Part shown: one piece after another, positions 19,198 through 26,937 of the stretch | Layout: every line of letters starts with the position of its first letter | Position numbering within the stretch: the stretch's first letter is position 1 | Origin: CAVTND01 sp963735955 | GTDB taxonomy: Bacteria > Pseudomonadota > Gammaproteobacteria > Burkholderiales > Burkholderiaceae_F | Assembly (NCBI GenBank): GCA_963735955.1 | Contig: CAVTND010000002.1 | Coordinates: forward strand, 124,001 to 188,000 | DNA length: 64,000 nt | Reading direction: 5' to 3' | The notes under the pieces: model-generated | The model's input: only the letters and a program-made list of their open reading frames with translations | Database searches by the model: none | What the model was told of the DNA's origin: nothing | Program-made: the position numbers and the translations under genes

Positions 19198-19530
19198 TCA
19201 AACAAGCGGCGGGCGGTTCGCTTCTTCGCGAATCTTCGCGAGGCCGTATCCGGCCAGCATGAAGCGGTCGCGCAGGTGGCGATCGGCCAGCTCGGGCGGC
19301 GGCGGCGCAAGCTCCGCGTCTTCCAGCGGTATCGGCAGAATCGCGTTCAGCCCACGCGCGTCCCATGCGGTCTGGTACTCCCACTTTGCCCAAGGCGAGG
19401 CGGCAGCGTTGCGCGACCAAAATAACAAGACCACATCACGTCGCGAGATTTGCTCCCTTAACTGGGGCTGGAAGGAGGCATTCGCAATACCGCGCCGAGA
19501 GAGCGTGAAAAGTCTCGATAAAGATTGTCG
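19198..19530 (-). pseudogene. TIR-domain protein remnant
   Basis: The minus-strand frame contains 'RRDVVLLFWSRNAAASPWAKWE' followed by 'ARGLNAILPIPLEDAELAPPPPELAD', the second half of a bacterial TIR (Toll/interleukin-1 receptor) domain. The frame is open from a stop near 19531 to the TGA at 19198. It has no proper start, no first TIR strand or catalytic first half, and no effector or sensor domain, so I call it a fragment. TIR proteins often act as NAD-cleaving effectors in phage defence or host interaction; this remnant would be inactive. It sits in the accessory stretch behind ssrA, in keeping with past gene traffic there. Confidence 0.65.
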
Positions 19531-19611
19531 TTAATTCCTGCCCCGCGGTGCGCTATCAGGTGCCATCCTTCTTAAAGCCGTGCTCGGTGGAGAAGGAGCG
19601 AGGGAACCGGG

Positions 19612-20250
19612 ATGCAACTCCCGTTGAGTAAAAGACTGCACATTTTCAGCGCCGGCCTGTTCGTCGCGCTGACGGCTGGAGTGGCGCACGCCACACCGTT
19701 TCATTACTCGGAGTCGGTTACGGGGGACCTAGCCGGGGTGCCAAGCACCGCCCTTTCATTTGGCATCGACGACAACACGATCTCGGGATCAACACACCTT
19801 GCTGTCAACATCCCTGGGCCAGGCCCCCATTTCGACACCGACTTCGATAGCTTTGCTTTCAATCTGCCTGCCGGATCGCGGCTCGTGGACGTTTCTCTTA
19901 CGTTCATGACAGTTTCCAGCAATACCGTCAGCGCCAATGCGGAACTCCGACTTTGTCCTGGCGTCAGCAATTGTTTTACCGACGTTCTTGGCTACCAAAC
20001 TATCAGCTTTTTTGACGCGCCCCCTGTCCTGGTCGATTTCGGCGGCGCACTTCCCCTCAGCGCCGGAACCTATACGCTTTTCACTAACGGCTTAGGGATC
20101 GGGCCCGTCATCGACCCCTCCCTTTCTGAGTCGTGGTCCACCGATTACAGGTGGACCTTGAGGGTGATCCCTGTCCCGGAACCAGAAGACCTTCTGCTCC
20201 TTGGACTCGGTCTCGCGGGTCTCGCCTTCACCCGCCGCCGCAAGCTGTAG
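19612..20250 (+). CDS. PEP-CTERM sorting domain protein
   Basis: Exported protein of 212 aa. An N-terminal signal peptide (about 1-28, ending AHA) is followed by a beta-rich domain with one Cys pair (LCPGVSNCF). The C-terminus has the full PEP-CTERM tripartite signal: 'VPEPE', a hydrophobic stretch rich in Leu/Gly, then 'RRRKL'. Such proteins are processed by exosortase (EpsH/XrtA) and are linked to exopolysaccharide and biofilm matrix. No exosortase gene is in this window, so it must be elsewhere in the genome if the protein is sorted. The ORF stands alone between the TIR remnant and the convergent KTSC gene. Confidence 0.85.
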   Translation: MQLPLSKRLHIFSAGLFVALTAGVAHATPFHYSESVTGDLAGVPSTALSFGIDDNTISGSTHLAVNIPGPGPHFDTDFDSFAFNLPAGSRLVDVSLTFMTVSSNTVSANAELRLCPGVSNCFTDVLGYQTISFFDAPPVLVDFGGALPLSAGTYTLFTNGLGIGPVIDPSLSESWSTDYRWTLRVIPVPEPEDLLLLGLGLAGLAFTRRRKL

Positions 20251-20384
20251 TCACCCAATTGCTACAACGAGTCCGCCCGCGTGGCGGGCATGTTTCACTG
20301 AACAGCGAGCCGCTGCGCATCAGGTTTCATTGCACCGCTTCGCAACCCCAAGGCCCACACGGAACTGCCTCGCGTGCTGCCAAT

Positions 20385-20723
20385 CTAGTGGTACATCGGC
20401 GCTGGTGTCGCCTGGCAATTGAACTTCTCGCGCACGTAGTCGTTGTAGTAGCGGCCCGGAGAAGACGCTTTCTTCCAGGCACTGACCTCGGACGCTGGAA
20501 CGCCACAGAAGTGATACCAGATGCCTTTGAGACTCACGAGAACGTACCTCTCTCGCTCGTCGTAGCAAATACGCTTCACGTTCGCACCGCGCGAAATGCT
20601 TTCACAGCGAAACGGCGCGAGATCGACCTCACCTCGGAACTTCACATACACCCGCTCTGCCATAGCGACCTGGGTGGCCATGAGCAACGCAATCCCGATG
20701 AGGATCTGCCGGACCTTTTGCAT
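20385..20723 (-). CDS. KTSC domain protein, exported
   Basis: Small exported protein of about 112 aa. I chose the ATG at 20723 (MQKVRQILIG), which has GGAGGG upstream and begins a clear signal peptide ending near 'QVAMA'; a longer frame starts at 20780. The mature part contains 'VYVKFRGEVDLAPFRCESI', 'RICYD', 'YVLVSLKGIWYHFCGVP' and 'GRYYNDYVREKFNC', the pattern of the KTSC domain, including four cysteines that could form disulfides outside the cytoplasm. The molecular role of KTSC is unknown. It is convergent with the PEP-CTERM gene and divergent from the lipid locus; the 262 bp to that locus should contain both promoters. Confidence 0.72.
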   Translation of the reverse strand: MQKVRQILIGIALLMATQVAMAERVYVKFRGEVDLAPFRCESISRGANVKRICYDERERYVLVSLKGIWYHFCGVPASEVSAWKKASSPGRYYNDYVREKFNCQATPAPMYH

Positions 20724-20985
20724 CTCTATTTGCCCTCCAAATTCTGATTGAAGCACCTCGCCTCGAGCCCTTCTACTCACGTGTCCGGACTACTACTAAA
20801 TAGATATCCGACCAGCCGCGACCCTTGCCAAGCCAGGCGAGGGCTCGACGAGCCACGACTGCGGCGGTTCGCGATCGCCCGACGACGTTTGCTAAAATCT
20901 TCCAGTTAAGAACCGGGGCAATCGCTGCGAAACGTGCAGGCGACCAGCCGGCCTCGATTCCATTTTTCAAAGCTTCCCTGACCTC

Positions 20986-21741
20986 GTGACCGACACCCTG
21001 GCCGGACGCACTGCTTTTATCACCGGTGGCGCGCGCGGCATCGGGAGAGCGGCTGCGCGCAAGCTGGCGAGCGCGGGCTGCGACGTCATCGTCAACTACT
21101 ACAACAGCCATGACGAAGCGCAGGGACTGTGCGATGAACTGGTTTCGGGCGGACGTCGTGCGCTGGCGATCAAGGGCAATGTGGCCGATCCGGGCAGCGT
21201 CGACGAGATGTTCGAAGCGATCCGCGCATTCACCGAGCGGCTCGATATCGTTGTCAGCAACGCCGCCAGCGGGGTCCTGAAGCCGGCGCTCGAGTTGACG
21301 CTCAAGCATTGGCGCTGGTGCATGGAAACCAACGCGCTGGCCCTTCACTTGCTGGCGCAGCGCGCCGTGCCCATGATGCCGGCCGGCGGACGCATCATCG
21401 CGATGTCGAGCCTTGGCGCGATCAGGGCGATTCCTCACTATGCATTCATCGGCGCATCCAAGGCAGCGCTTGAGTCCCTGGTGCGGGCGCTGGCACAGGA
21501 ACTCGGTCCGCGCGGAATCCGTGTCAATGCGGTGAGCGCCGGGGTCGTCGATACCGACGCTCTCGCCTACTTTCCCAATCGCGACACCCTGCTCGCTGAA
21601 TACGCGCAGCGCACCCCGGCCGGACCAACCCTGACGCCCGAACAGGTCGCCGATGCGATCTACTTGCTGTGCCTGCCCGAAGCAGATCGTGTCACCGGCC
21701 ACACGCTGGTGGTCGACGGCGGCTTTTCGATTTCCGGCTAG
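20986..21741 (+). CDS. fabL: Enoyl-ACP reductase-like SDR, FabL type
   Basis: Short-chain dehydrogenase of 251 aa starting at GTG 20986. The Rossmann loop is 'GGARGIG' (14-20). The active site has Tyr152 and Lys159 spaced Y-x6-K ('YAFIGASK'), which is the enoyl-ACP reductase spacing of FabI/FabL and differs from the Y-x3-K of ketoreductases. It ends in 'VVDGGFSISG'. It would reduce the 2-enoyl bond with NAD(P)H, the last step of each elongation cycle. It is the first gene of the eight-gene lipid locus; fabG follows after 20 bp. The name FabL is by motif and resemblance to the Bacillus enzyme. Confidence 0.8.
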   Translation: MTDTLAGRTAFITGGARGIGRAAARKLASAGCDVIVNYYNSHDEAQGLCDELVSGGRRALAIKGNVADPGSVDEMFEAIRAFTERLDIVVSNAASGVLKPALELTLKHWRWCMETNALALHLLAQRAVPMMPAGGRIIAMSSLGAIRAIPHYAFIGASKAALESLVRALAQELGPRGIRVNAVSAGVVDTDALAYFPNRDTLLAEYAQRTPAGPTLTPEQVADAIYLLCLPEADRVTGHTLVVDGGFSISG

Positions 21742-21761
21742 GCGAACGAGGCACGAAGGGC

Positions 21762-22520
21762 ATGACGATTGACTCCGGGCTGGCTGGCAAGATCGCACTG
21801 GTGACCGGTGGCAGCCGCGGCATTGGGCGTGCGATCGTTGAAACGCTGGCGGCCGATGGCGCTGATGTCACTTTTGTTTATCGTGGTGCCGCCGATGCGG
21901 CGCACGAGGTCGTCGCGCTCGGTGCAAGCCGGGGCCTGAAGATCGCCGCCGAGCAAGCGGATGTACGCGACGCCCAGCAATGTGAAGCCCTGGTTGAGCG
22001 ACTGGTCGACAGCCGCGGCACGATCGACGTCCTGGTCAACAACGCCGGCATCGTGCGCGACGGCCTGCTCGGCATGCTCTCACCCGATGACGTGCGCGAG
22101 GTCGTGGAGACCAACCTGCTTGGAACCATGAATATGGCGCGCGCGGTGGTGCCGACCATGATTTCGCGGCGCGGAGGCGCGATCGTCAATCTGAGCTCGG
22201 TGGCAGCGTCCAAGGGCGGCCGCGGGCAGACCAACTACGCGGCGAGCAAGGGCGGGATCGAGGCTTTTACACGCGCGCTGGCGGTCGAACTCGCGCCGCG
22301 CCGCGTGCGCGTTAACGCGGTCGCACCCGGCGTGATCGAGACCGAAATGTCGCAGGCGGTGCGCGATCTTGCGGGCGACCAGGTGCTTGCCCGCATTCTC
22401 TTAAAGCGCTACGGCCAGCCACAGGAGATCGCCAATGCAGTATGGTTCCTGGCGTCGCAGCTGGCCGCTTACGTGACGGGCGAAGTGGTTCACGTCGACG
22501 GCGGATTCAAGATGGACTGA
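21762..22520 (+). CDS. fabG: 3-oxoacyl-ACP reductase, FabG type
   Basis: Short-chain dehydrogenase of 252 aa from ATG 21762. It has 'GGSRGIG' (16-22), 'NNAGI' (93-97), the catalytic Ser in 'NLSSVAASKGG', and Tyr159/Lys163 with Y-x3-K spacing, and ends 'VVHVDGGFKMD'. It would reduce 3-oxoacyl-ACP to 3-hydroxyacyl-ACP. It is placed directly before the acyl carrier protein gene (11 bp), so it is probably dedicated to that carrier instead of serving as the housekeeping FabG. Confidence 0.88.
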   Translation: MTIDSGLAGKIALVTGGSRGIGRAIVETLAADGADVTFVYRGAADAAHEVVALGASRGLKIAAEQADVRDAQQCEALVERLVDSRGTIDVLVNNAGIVRDGLLGMLSPDDVREVVETNLLGTMNMARAVVPTMISRRGGAIVNLSSVAASKGGRGQTNYAASKGGIEAFTRALAVELAPRRVRVNAVAPGVIETEMSQAVRDLAGDQVLARILLKRYGQPQEIANAVWFLASQLAAYVTGEVVHVDGGFKMD

Positions 22521-22531
22521 AAGGGAGAGAA

Positions 22532-22948
22532 ATGGAATTCAGCAAGGAAGAAATCGAAACTGTCTATCCGAAGGTTGCGGCCACGCTGGCCGATGCGCTC
22601 GGCTGCGACGTTGAAGAAGTGAAGCTCAACGTGTCTCTGATCGAGGACCTGCAGGCGGAGTCGATTGACTTCCTCGACCTGGTGTTCCGGCTTGAGCGCG
22701 CGTTCAAGGTCAAGATCCCGCGCGGCAAGATTGTCGAGGATGCGCGCGGTGAGCTGTCCGAGGCGGACTTCGAACAAAAGGGCATCGTCACCGAGGCAGG
22801 CCTGGCCCGCCTGAAGTCTTTTCTGTCCGAAGTTCCGCCGGAGCGCTTCAAGTCACCGATGAAGTCGACGGATATCCCGCGTCTGTTCACGCCGGAGACC
22901 TTCTGCAAGGTCGTGCTCCGCGCGCAGAAGACACAGGCCACGGCTTGA
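22532..22948 (+). CDS. Acyl carrier protein, AcpXL-like
   Basis: Acyl carrier protein of 138 aa, longer than the usual 78. The phosphopantetheine Ser is Ser44 in 'DLQAESIDFLDLVF'; the 'SIDFLD' and following 'KIPRGKI' resemble AcpXL, the special carrier that builds very long chains for rhizobial lipid A, more than housekeeping AcpP (DSLD). GAGAGAA precedes the ATG at 22532; an upstream in-frame ATG at 22442 lies inside fabG. About 45 residues extend past the ACP fold, with 'KSFLSEVPPERFK' and a C-terminal basic end. It would carry the growing chain made by the neighbouring enzymes. Confidence 0.85.
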   Translation: MEFSKEEIETVYPKVAATLADALGCDVEEVKLNVSLIEDLQAESIDFLDLVFRLERAFKVKIPRGKIVEDARGELSEADFEQKGIVTEAGLARLKSFLSEVPPERFKSPMKSTDIPRLFTPETFCKVVLRAQKTQATA

Positions 22949-23021
22949 ATCGGACCGCGGCGCGAGCGAGTCGTGGTTTGTCCGGTGCGATCGCATGCTC
23001 GGCCCGCCTGGCGAACGGACC

Positions 23022-23862
23022 ATGAACGCCAGATACAGCGCGTTTACCTTTTGCGACCGGATCACCGACTTCGTGCCGGCGAAGTCGGCGCAAGCGGTGT
23101 TCCTGGTGCCGGCTCACCTCGGCGAGTTCGCCTCGTGCCTGGTCGCCGAGGCGGTCGGTCAGCTAGCAGCCTGGGTGTCGATGGCTCATATCGACTTTCG
23201 CGGCCGACCGGTTGCCGCTCTGGCCGGGGCGACACACTTCCTCGGCGCGGTGAAGCCGGGTCAGACACTTGAACTGGAGATCGAAATCGAGAGTTGCGAC
23301 GATGAGGCGGTTGCCTACGCCGGTCGCGCGTCCGTCGCCAGACGCCCGATCCTGCAGCTCTTCGATTGCGTTGGGCCGATGCTGCCGCAAGCCGATTTCG
23401 ATTCGTCCGAGGATCTGGCGCGGCAGTTCGAGCTTGTTGCGCGGTGCCGGCGCTGTTCCGGGCCGCTTCCCCGGCTTCGAGCCGCCGCAACTGACGCTCA
23501 TCGAACAGGTGGCAGACAAGCAGCGTGTGTGCCAACTCGAGGTTCCCGCCGATGCTGTCTACTTCCGCGATCACTTTCCGCGCCGGCCGGTGTTTCCGGC
23601 CACTCTGTTGCTCGACAGTGCGATCCGCGTGGCTGAAGAACTGATGGCGGCGCACGCCAGAGCAGAGAAACGCTGGACGCCGGCGCGGATGACTCACGTG
23701 AAAATGCGCGACTTTGTATTGCCGGGCCAGAGTGTCGAACTCAGCGCCGAAATACTCGCGACAGCGGCGGACTCCGCGCGAGTTGGGCTCACCGCCAAGG
23801 TCGGCGAGCGAACCGTGGCGACCGCTCGGATTGAGTTCGCAACCTCCAGAGGCGCAGGATGA
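23022..23862 (+). CDS. Tandem hot-dog 3-hydroxyacyl-ACP dehydratase (one frameshift)
   Basis: Two hot-dog domains in one protein of about 280 aa. The N-terminal one (from MNARYSAFTF, 23022) has 'CLVAEAVGQLAAWVSM'; the C-terminal one carries 'YFRDHFPRRPVFPATLLLDSAIR', the FabZ/FabA active-site pattern with catalytic His, but Asp at the position often held by Glu. The reading frame slips by one base near 23435 and continues intact to TGA 23862, so I read it as one gene. It should dehydrate 3-hydroxyacyl-ACP in the same locus. The stop overlaps the start of the next ketosynthase (ATGA). Confidence 0.75.
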
Positions 23863-25169
23863 CGCGGCGCCGCGCAGCAATCACGGGCATCGGCCTGGTG
23901 ACACCGGTCGGCAACGATGTTGCGACGACCTGGGATGCGCTGCTTTCCGGCCGCAGCGGCGGCGCACGGATTACCCAGTTCGATGCCAGCGGCTTCTCGA
24001 CACAGATTGCGGCAGAAGTGAAGGGCTTCGACGCCGCCGGCATCATCGACGATCGAAAGATTCTGAAGTTCGCGAATCGCTCGCACGCATTTGCACTGGT
24101 CGCGGCGGAGCAGGCGATCAGCGACGCCGGCATCCGACCCACGTCCGCCACGGCGACGCGCTGGGGACTCGCAGTCGGCACCGGCATGATGGGTGTGCCG
24201 TTCGAGGAACTGGCGGAAGTGCACGACTACTGCGTGCGCGATGGCGAGTTCGATCCGCAGCGTCTGCTTGACGATGCCTCGGCCAACAACCCGCTGGTGT
24301 TCTGCCGCAGCCAGTCGACCGCGGGGCTGGCGCTGCTGGGACGTCGCTTTGGGATCCGCGGGTACTCGACATCGGTGCACACCGCATGTGCCTCGGGTGG
24401 GCAGGCGGTCGGCACCGCGATGAAACTGATCCGGCGCGGCGTTGCTGACTGCGTGTTGACCGGCGGATTCGATTCGATGATCAATCCGATTGGTCTCGCC
24501 GGCTTTTGTCTGCTCTCGGCGGTGTCGCCCGATAACGAAATCCCTACTCGCGCAAGCCGCCCATTCGATGCCAGCCGTAACGGCTTTCTGCTGGGTGAAG
24601 GCGCCGGATTCCTCGTGCTCGAGGAGTGGGAGTCTGCGCGGCGACGCGGCGCTCGCATCTACGCTGAACTGGCCGGCGATGGCAATTCTCTGTCGAGTTA
24701 TCGCATCACGGATTCGCATCCTTCGGGCGACGGTCCGATCCAGGCGATGCGCCAGGCGCTGGCGGATGCCGGCATCGGGCACGACGAGCTCGACTACATC
24801 AATGCGCACGGCACCTCGACTCCGATGAACGATCGCAGCGAAGCCGCTGCCATCGGTGTGGTGTTCGGCGCCGACGCGGCGCGCATCGGCCTGAGTTCGA
24901 CCAAGAGCACGATGGGCCACCTGATCGCTGCCGCCGGGGCCGTCGAGGCCGTCGTCTGTACCCTTGCGATCCGCGATGGGGTGATGCCGATCAATGCCAA
25001 CCTGCAGGCGGTCGAACCGGACTGCGAGCACTTGAACATCGTGCGCGATGTGGCGCGGCGAGGACCGATCCGGGCCGCGTTGTCGAACTCGTTCGGTTTT
25101 GGCGGCTCGAACAGCTGCGTCGTCGTCAGACATCCGGCGACCGCCGAGCACGAATCTCACGGCGCGTGA
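23859..25169 (+). CDS. 3-oxoacyl-ACP synthase, FabF type (KAS 1)
   Basis: Condensing enzyme of 436 aa. The active-site Cys177 is in 'HTACASGGQA', His317 in 'NAHGTSTPMND', and His354 in 'STKSTMGHLIAAAG', with 'NSFGFGGSN' near the end; all four are standard for FabF/KAS II. It would extend ACP-bound chains by two carbons with malonyl-ACP. The ATG overlaps the dehydratase stop, and a second ketosynthase follows 16 bp later. Paired ketosynthases next to a special ACP also occur in the acpXL-fabZXL-fabF2XL-fabF1XL cluster of rhizobia. Confidence 0.9.
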   Translation: MTRRRAAITGIGLVTPVGNDVATTWDALLSGRSGGARITQFDASGFSTQIAAEVKGFDAAGIIDDRKILKFANRSHAFALVAAEQAISDAGIRPTSATATRWGLAVGTGMMGVPFEELAEVHDYCVRDGEFDPQRLLDDASANNPLVFCRSQSTAGLALLGRRFGIRGYSTSVHTACASGGQAVGTAMKLIRRGVADCVLTGGFDSMINPIGLAGFCLLSAVSPDNEIPTRASRPFDASRNGFLLGEGAGFLVLEEWESARRRGARIYAELAGDGNSLSSYRITDSHPSGDGPIQAMRQALADAGIGHDELDYINAHGTSTPMNDRSEAAAIGVVFGADAARIGLSSTKSTMGHLIAAAGAVEAVVCTLAIRDGVMPINANLQAVEPDCEHLNIVRDVARRGPIRAALSNSFGFGGSNSCVVVRHPATAEHESHGA

Positions 25170-25185
25170 AGCGATCAATGACGAC

Positions 25186-26470
25186 ATGAAGCAAGTGCCT
25201 CGCATCGTGGTCACCGGCAGCGGTGCCATCTGTGGCAGCGGCCGGACCCCGGACGAAATCCTGGATGCCCTGCTTGAAGGGCGAACCTCGATCGGCCCGA
25301 TCCGCAGCTGGAACGCATCGAACTGGCCCTGCCGCGCGGCCGCCGAGATCGCCGATCTGGACCTGCGTTCTCTGGTAAAGGACCGCAAGTTGCTGAAGCT
25401 GATTCGACGCAGCGATGCGCTGGGGATCTACGCGGCCAGTCAGGCGCTCGATGCGTCCGGCCTGGCCACATGGCGCGACTCTCTCGATCCGGACGCGGCG
25501 ACTGCGGCCAGCGATCGCGTCGGAATGTACGTCGGATCCGGCGGGGGTACGTACAACAGCCAGTACGACTATTTCGAACTGCTCGACTGAGGCGGGCGGC
25601 GACATGCCCAGGTTCGGAGCCGAACTGGCCGCGACCGTCAATCCGATGTGGCTGCTGCGCTCGCTGCCCAACAATGTGCTCTGCCATGTCGGCATCAACT
25701 ACGGCCTCAAGGGCACCAACGCCTGCATCACCAATCACAGCGTTAGCGGGATGCTCGCCGTCGTCGAGGCGCTGGCCGGCCTGCGAGCCGGGGAGGCCGA
25801 TTGCGCGGTCGCGGTCGGCCACGATGCGCCGATCGAGCCGCAGACCGTGATGTATTACCAAAGAGTCGGATTGACAGCGGTCGATGCCTTGCGACCATTC
25901 GACGCACGCCGTGATGGCAGCCTGTTCGGCGAAGGCGCCGCTGCGCTCGTCATGGAAAACGAGACCGGCGCGCGCGCGCGGGGTGCGACCGTGCTCGGTG
26001 AGGTTCTCGGCGGCGGAGCGGCCGCGGATGCCGAGGGCTTGCTCGCGATCCGGAACAGCGGCGAGGGTCTGGTCGACGCGATCAACGCGGCGCTGGCCGA
26101 CGCGGACATCGACGCGTCGCAGATCGGCATCGTCGTCGCGCACGCCAACGGTACGCCCGCCTCGGATGCGTCCGAAGCCCGCGCCTTGAGAACCGTGTTC
26201 GGCAGCGAGATGCCGCCGGTCACGGCATCCAAATGGTCGATCGGTCACCTGCTCGCTGCCTCGGGCGCAATCGACGCCGTGCTTGCATTGGAGGCGCTCA
26301 GGCGCGGTGTCGTGCCCGGCATCGCGTCGCTCGAAATGCTCGATCCCGAGTTTCCCGATCTGGCGGTATCCAGGACGCCGGCCAAGCCGCGCAGCGATAT
26401 CGCTCTGGTTCTATCGCGGGGCTTCGGCGGCACCGACGCCGCTTTGTTGCTTCGTGGTTATCGGGGCTGA
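25186..26470 (+). CDS. 3-oxoacyl-ACP synthase homologue (KAS 2, one frameshift)
   Basis: Second ketosynthase-fold protein, about 427 codons. ATG at 25186 gives MKQVPRIVVTGSGAICG. One inserted base near 25590 breaks the frame after 'YDYFELLD'; the family sequence continues with 'GGDMPRFGAELAATVNPMW'. The active-site region is unusual: 'NACITNHSVSG' keeps the Cys but not the TACA(S/T)G context, and 'AHANGTPASD' keeps the His in a changed motif; the second His in 'KWSIGHLLAASGA' is normal. It could have a narrow substrate range or act as a partner of KAS 1. It ends 'GGTDAALLLRGYRG' at 26470. Confidence 0.8.
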
Positions 26471-26492
26471 CGGTCGGGGCTGACGGCCGGAG

Positions 26493-26937
26493 CTGACTCC
26501 ACTGGCTGCCCTGCATCCTTCACTGAATCCGGAATCGGGCCAGGCAACGGCCGCTGATCCGGCGCAACGCTGCGGGATCGACAGTGTCGAGCTCTCCCGC
26601 ATCGAGCGCTTTCTCAACGAAACTCCGCTCGACGATCTGCAGCGACTGTTTTCGGCCCAGGAACTTGCCGACGCCGGTGAAGGCGCGGGTCGCGTGGCCA
26701 GTCTGGCCGCGCGCTTCGCGGCCAAGGAAGCCTGCCTGAAGCTGTTTCCCGCCGACACCGCGCGGCATCGCATCCTCGCGGAGGATTTTTCGGTCGTTCG
26801 TGATGAACACGGGGCACCCCAGGCAGTGCTGTCGGCAAACGCGGCAGGACGTCGCCGCGCGTCATCGCATCCGTGAAATCCGCCTGTCGTTGACACACGA
26901 CAAGAGCACTGCCTCGGCCGTCGCCCTGGCGATTCCC
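26493..26937 (+). CDS. AcpS-type 4'-phosphopantetheinyl transferase (frameshifted; start unclear)
   Basis: Transfers phosphopantetheine from CoA to a carrier protein Ser, presumably activating the ACP of this locus. Conserved parts are 'CGIDSVELSRIERFL' (Asp of the GxD motif, from 26571), 'RFAAKEACLKLF' with the metal-binding Glu, and 'LSLTHDKSTASAVALAIP'. A one-base slip near 26845 separates the last part. No ATG, GTG or TTG lies in frame between the upstream stop (26481) and the first conserved motif, so the start is uncertain; CTG 26493 is only a placeholder. The last segment continues in frame into the acyltransferase. The 40 bases before it contain three imperfect 13-bp repeats (CGGGGCTGACGGT type), each with a TGA. 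Confidence 0.68.

Noticed and set aside
20773..21798. Long minus-strand frame (341 codons) opposite the FabL-type gene
   Set aside because: Composition is Arg/Gly/His-rich with no family likeness; the plus strand has clear SDR motifs in the same place.
23694..25388. 564-codon minus-strand frame opposite KAS 1
   Set aside because: No recognisable motif; lies entirely over a well supported ketosynthase and part of its neighbour.
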